Shown piece by piece: positions 59,264-64,000 of a stretch of 64,000 nucleotides of DNA. How positions within the stretch are numbered: the first letter of the stretch is position 1; the number at the start of each line of letters is the position of its first letter. The position numbers and the translations under genes are program-made. Source of the stretch: Podospora bellae-mahoneyi (taxonomy: Eukaryota > Ascomycota > Sordariomycetes > Sordariales > Podosporaceae); NCBI RefSeq assembly GCF_035222275.1, contig NW_026946360.1, forward strand, positions 682,001 through 746,000, written 5' to 3'. The notes beneath the pieces are model-generated. The model saw nothing but the letters and a program-made list of their open reading frames with translations, searched no databases and was not told where the DNA came from.

Positions 59264-62200
59264 ATGATAGCCCCGTCGTCCCCAATTACCTTCCCAGCGA
59301 GCTCGTCTCCTGTCAAAGCCAAGAGACCTCGCCCAGCAGAACCACCGAAGCAGCACAAGCCCCGCGTTCTTGCTGGATTCCTCGCAGACGACGATTCAGA
59401 CGAAGACGACAATGACGAAACTACACAACAGCCGTCGCCGAAGCGGCGAATGTTGGACTACGATACCCAGAATTCCGAAGTAACCGCGCATGATGGCAAC
59501 GAGCCTCAAGAGACAACGCCCCCAGAGAGCCAACCGCCCCAGGAGTCGGAGGAAGAAGCAGAACGCTATGATCGTCTCTTTGGAACCCAAGCCACGCAAG
59601 TCTTCCCTTCTCAGCCAACACAACCCTTGCCCGATTTTCTTCAGGATGACGAGTTCGTTCCCGCCCTCTACGGCATGTCAACATGCTCCGGAAAAACAAT
59701 CCCGATCCGCGAGCGCAAACCTACCGAGTCCGTTTCCTACGCAGCAATGGTAGCGGCACGGTCCCGAACAAAAGAAGGCCGCGCAAAGAAGAGCTATTTT
59801 GGTATCGACATACACAATCTCATGGACAAGGCCGCTCAGGAGCTTGCGAAGCCACGGAAGAAGATGACGGCGCCCATTGCGCCCCCTGTACATCCAGACG
59901 AGCCACTGCTGTCCGTTGAACCCCAAGCGCAGCCGAAAAAGCAACGGCGGACACTTCTCTGGACCGAGAAATACAGAGCCCGGAACTTTATGGACCTCGT
60001 TGGCGATGACCTGACAAATCGTCAAGTGCTACGCTGGCTCAAGAAATGGGATCCAATCGTCTTTCCTAACACAGCCAAAACTCGTCCTTCTGCTCGCCGT
60101 CAACAGCAGCAACAAGGTCAGGAAGAGGAGGAACGGTTGCACCGCAAAATTCTCGTGCTCCATGGTCCACCAGGTCTCGGCAAGACGACGCTGGCACACG
60201 TGTGTGCCCGGCAGGCTGGATACGACGTTCTCGAGATCAATGCAAGTGACGACAGAAGCAAAGATGTAGTCAAGGGGCGCATCCGGACAACCTTGGGAAC
60301 CGAAACAGTCAGAACTCTTGAGAACAAGAAGGCGGGAGAGACCGGGAAAAGAGACAAGATTGCGCGGCCAATCTGTGTGGTTGTGGATGAGGTGGACGGC
60401 GTGGTTTCTGGATCCGGAGCAGGTGGTGAAGGAGGGTTTGTTAGGGCGCTTATTGATCTTGTCACTACCGATCAGAAGAATTCTTCGGGACAGGGAGGAG
60501 GGAAGAAGAAGAAAGGGGACGATTTCCGCCAGATGAGGCCGCTCATCCTGATTTGCAACGACGTCTATCATCCTTCTCTTAGGCCACTCAGACAATCTGG
60601 TTTGGCAGAGGTTATCCATGTGGGGAAACCCACTGTTGAAGCCGTGGTGACCAGGTTGAAGGGTGTTTTCGAGAAGGAGGGGATTCCCTGTGACCGGGAT
60701 GCCGCACGAAAGCTATGTGAGGCTGCTTGGGGAATGACCAGTGGGCAAGATGTTCGGAAGGGTGCAGAAAGTACGGCCGAGGGCGATTTGAGAGGTGTCA
60801 TGGTGGTGGGAGAATGGGTTGCCGGAAGGCTCAAAGCAACCTCAAAACAAGCCACACCTTCTCTTACCCGACAATGGATAGACCAAAATGTCATTCAAGA
60901 TCTAGCTCATGGAGGAGGAGGCGCCAGAGGCATTGGTCGCGGCGGCGTCAGAGAAATCGTCAACCGCATCTTCCAAGAAGGCGCTGGCTTCCCTAAACAG
61001 AGCCTCCCCGCCGCCGCGAAGAAGAATGCTCTTCACGAGCAACCGCAGGCCCAGCTAGGCATCTCTGAACAAACCAAGAAATATGCCATGTCTCGCCTGC
61101 GTGAGATGATTGACACAAGCGGTGAGGTTGACCGGATCATGACAGAGATCTTCCTTGAATACCCCAACCGCGACTTCAACGACGACTCCTTCCTGACCAA
61201 GCCCGACATCGCCTACGAATGGATGCACTTCCACGATATCTGCTCCTCCCGCATTTTCTCGGCCCAAGAGTGGGAGCTAGCGCAATACATCTCCCAACCC
61301 GTCCTGGCATGCCACCACCTCTTTGCCTCCGCGCGTCGTCACCAGCCGGCTGCGCACGAAAGGAAATGGGGTGAAGACGACCCCAACGAGGCACCTCCCC
61401 TCCCCTTCTCCGGCCCCAGGGCCGACTACGAGGCGCGCGAGGCAGAAAAGCTCAACCGCGCCATCCTCCAGGGGATCCAGGACTCTTTACCGCCCTCACT
61501 ATCACGATCCTTCCGCAGCCCAGAAGACATCGCCACCGATTTCCTTCCTTATCTCGTTCGCTTGGTGTCACCAGATGTAAAGCCTGTCGTTATTGGGGGG
61601 AGCGACAAGACCGGTTCCATCGCGAGCGTCAGACGAGAGGGCGAAAAGGCCATGGTGAGAAGAGCAGCCAACGTGCTGGCCGAGGTTGGGATTCAGTTAC
61701 ACAAAGGCAAGATTGAAGACGGTAGCGGCGGGTTGGTGGGCAGGACGACGTGGGTGTACCGGATGGAGCCGTGAGTTTTGCCCCTTTTTCTTGGCCCCAC
61801 TTTTACCACAGTACACGCTGACATTTTGATACAGAGACTTGGATACCTTGGCCACCTTTGAGACGGCGTCTGCCTCCCAGTTCCTTTTTTCCCAAGCACC
61901 ACCGACACGATATGCCGTCCGCCAAGTGTTGGATCAGGAGCTGGCCAAGACGATTGCCGCAAGAGAAACAGCCTCTCGCCAGGCACGGCTCAGAGCCGGC
62001 GGCGGTATCATCCCCCATATTGATGACAACAACAAGGAAAATACCCCTGATCATCTACAAAAGCTGGAGATGTTAAAGCAGCAGGACAAGATAGCAGTCA
62101 AGAAGGACTTTTTCGGGAGGATTATTGTGCCTAAGCCGGTGTTGAAAGATTCAAGTGGGAATGGAACAAAAAATACAGGGGCCGATGGGGAAAAGAAGGA

Positions 62201-62285
62201 CAGGGTTTGGGTTACGTATCATGAAGGGATCAATAATGCTGTGAGGAAGCCGATAAGTTTGGAGGAGTTTTTGAGGGGGTTTTAG
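59264..62285 (+). CDS. CTF18: Ctf18, large subunit of the alternative clamp loader RFC-Ctf18
   Basis: Exons 59264-61770 and 61835-62285 (64-nt intron) give 985 residues. It replaces Rfc1 in the complex with Ctf8/Dcc1 that handles PCNA and promotes sister-chromatid cohesion. The N-terminal ~200 residues are acidic and disordered. The AAA+ module starts at LLWTEKYRARNFMDLVGDD, with Walker A GPPGLGKTT near residue 302, Walker B VVVDEVDG, sensor 1 ICND (where many family members have ICNN), and a helical C-terminal region. The end (RIIVPKPV, WVTYHEGINNAVRKPI and LEEFL) matches the Ctf18 tail that binds Dcc1-Ctf8. Start chosen at MIAPSSP because the upstream extension is implausible. Confidence 0.93.
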
Positions 62286-63351
62286 AAACTGTTGATATGC
62301 ATACTGTTGTTGCTTGTTTACTGTACTTTTGAATGTTGTGCAAGCAGAGCGGTGCATAGCAGGCATGTAGCGTTAGGACTTCAGAGATTCTTGAAAGAAA
62401 GGCCTACACGTAGCTGCCTTAGTGGCCCTTTGCACATTTGCATTGCATAGGAGTCTCTTTTCATATACCAAGCGGGTGCAATTTGTCACAAAATTGCCGA
62501 GCTACCTCACATCTACATCTACAAATCTAGTGAAGCCCTAATGAGCTCCATATAACAAGAAGAAAAAAAGACGCAAGAAAAGAAACTACAAGTAAGATTA
62601 CCCCCACCACCATGGGCCTCAGTATTACGTTGTCTGACGTATCACTAACCCCAGCTCGCCAACAAATGTGACCATTCACCTTTCCTCCACTCCCCTAGAA
62701 CGACATTGCACCACTGGCAAATCACCAAGGCCATCCATCTTTTCTCCACTCCCTCTCCACCCAGTCAACTTTCTGGTCTTCAAATTGCGGTCGCCTTGCC
62801 CATTCCAACATTCGGTCCGCAAAACCCTATTTTTTTTTTTTTTTGAGTCCGTCCCAGTCTCCGGGATCTGCCAGGAACCCGAACAGAGAACTAACGGGTC
62901 CGCCAAAAGAGAGGTCGTCATGTCCGGTACCCGTGAAAATAATCGAACGCTTTTAACCACTGCAACTCGCTTTGCTCTTTCAGTCTGTCGTCTCCTGTAG
63001 TCGGTCCTAGGATCCACTCGCCACTCCTGGTCAGCCAGCTGATGTCGCTATCAACATCCACGACCTCCAGCAGGACCAGCCGTTCTTCGGAATGGAGCTT
63101 TCTTATGAGAACCACCCCATCCTTTGGCGTAAGTAATGGCCTTTGTGATCAAGCGTTTTGTCGGGTCAAGGTTGTAATGGTCATCTAAGAACATCCCCCA
63201 GTCGTCTTCAAAGACCAAATAATCTTGGGCCCGCAGAGCTCTAAGCAAAGACTATCCCCGTAGGGATACTCGCGGGGAGTGGACGCTGTGAAGACCACGG
63301 GTAGAATGCTGTGGAAGGGCTGGTTGTCTGGGTTTGGAGTCCAGCCATGGA
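62286..63351. other. Intergenic with a 15-nt T tract
   Basis: 3' flank of CTF18. A run of 15 T lies at 62830-62844. The minus-strand frames at 62918-63248 may be shifted remains of the 2EXR-type gene's C-terminus (LRAQDYLVFEDDWGMFLDD), but no clean join was found. Confidence 0.45.
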
Positions 63352-63855
63352 TCAATGGTCTTCGGAGAGTGGGAATACCAGAGACGAGTGTCGAAGGGGA
63401 CTTTGGTTGACCACGAATTTAAAGTTTTGGCTCAAGTTGTCCACTTCCGGGTTGAACCTGACAGCTGCGTTCTGGAGTTCAACTTCGCAATTATGCAGAA
63501 GTGAAGTGTGAAATCTTCTGCAAACGTGAGCCCGAGCTTCTCTCGACACATGGTACAGGACCGAAGGTTGACGAACATGCCAACCAACTCGCGGACGGTA
63601 GTTGGTCCCCGGCCGGCGCAGAATCTTGAGCACATTCGCTCTCAATTCGTCGCGGGTCGTCCATGCCCAGGTATTACTCTCTGGATTGAAGCGCTCCTTT
63701 TTGCCGAGGAGGTTCCGGCCCATGATGTCTGCCCCAACCAAGCGCGACTTGTCGCTGCCTTCCAAAGACATGAATTCGTCCCAAGCTCGGGCGCGGGTCT
63801 CGCCGGATAGATGCCGAAATCGACCAAAGCTAAGAGCCACTTCCGTCGAAGGCAT
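63352..63855 (-). CDS. 2EXR-domain-like protein, possibly incomplete
   Basis: A 167-codon frame. The order FGRFRHLSGETRARAWDEF, then VLYHVSREARAHVCRRF, then AAVRFNPEVDNLSQ matches the 2EXR domain of fungal F-box-like proteins, where the second block is usually LLHVNREAR and the third FNPEIDTLY. The function of the family is unknown; members are numerous and variable in Sordariomycetes. A GTAAGC at 63966-63961 and TTTAG ending at 63876 could bound an intron, so a 5' exon may lie beyond the right edge of the window. The frame ends soon after the domain, earlier than in typical members of 250-400 residues, so the copy may be truncated. Confidence 0.6.
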   Translation of the reverse strand: MPSTEVALSFGRFRHLSGETRARAWDEFMSLEGSDKSRLVGADIMGRNLLGKKERFNPESNTWAWTTRDELRANVLKILRRPGTNYRPRVGWHVRQPSVLYHVSREARAHVCRRFHTSLLHNCEVELQNAAVRFNPEVDNLSQNFKFVVNQSPLRHSSLVFPLSEDH

Positions 63856-64000
63856 TTGTGTTTCGGCGGAAAGGCCTAAATCACAGTAATTATAGAGTTC
63901 GACATGAGTAACACGCCTTTCTTCATATATCGTGCTGCGTCATGGTGGCGGACGTAGGGGGCTTACCGTGTGTTCTCAAGGCTGTGATTCAAAGTTAACA

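Overview
The window is nuclear DNA of a filamentous ascomycete, most likely a Sordariomycete and plausibly a Sordariales-type genome. This rests on short GT-AG introns of about 50-120 nt with CTRAC-like branch sites, the orthologue set (DBP4, SUN-domain protein, GAL10-type epimerase without mutarotase domain, CTF18, SulP sulfate permease, NCS1 permease, CFEM protein, DUF3176, 2EXR), and in-frame TAA/TAG/TGA codons in dead copies of the kind left by repeat-induced point mutation (RIP). The species is not identified. All family calls are from reading the translations; no search was run.

Layout. 0-4 kb: an L-asparaginase-like secreted enzyme with altered active-site motifs, an acidic/coiled-coil hypothetical protein and a tRNA-Ser(AGA). 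4.2-9.2 kb: a graveyard holding two decayed minus-strand genes, a 2OG-Fe(II)-oxygenase-like gene and a DUF3176 membrane protein gene. 9.8-12.3 kb: a secreted CFEM protein, then a long non-coding stretch ending in a diverged 21-bp minisatellite. 12.4-25.4 kb: housekeeping genes (DBP4 RNA helicase, SUN nuclear-envelope protein, UDP-glucose 4-epimerase, quinone oxidoreductase) and a second locus of 21-bp repeats. 25.4-31.1 kb: one gene for a ~1,850-residue ankyrin-type repeat protein with a C-terminal coiled coil.

31.1-38.1 kb is the accessory part: a ~1.8-kb DNA element with ~235-bp terminal inverted repeats carrying a decayed non-transposase gene, small fossils of a Ty1/copia and a Ty3/gypsy element, a decayed protein-kinase-like gene, AT-rich DNA, and the C-terminal half of a decayed SNF2/RING helicase. 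It is bounded by intact genes.

38.2-64 kb returns to ordinary genes: an MFS monocarboxylate-type transporter, an NCS1 nucleobase permease with GATA sites upstream, a small cysteine-rich secreted protein, two hypothetical genes in convergent array, a bHLH transcription factor, a SulP sulfate permease with STAS domain, a DUF1772-type membrane protein, the CTF18 clamp-loader subunit, and a 2EXR-type gene at the right edge. The genes do not form one obvious pathway or a biosynthetic cluster. The least explained items are the TIR element with its cargo, the paired 21-bp repeat loci, the giant ankyrin gene, and a gene (46.5-47.4 kb) whose frame is interrupted by one TGA inside a possible 36-nt intron.
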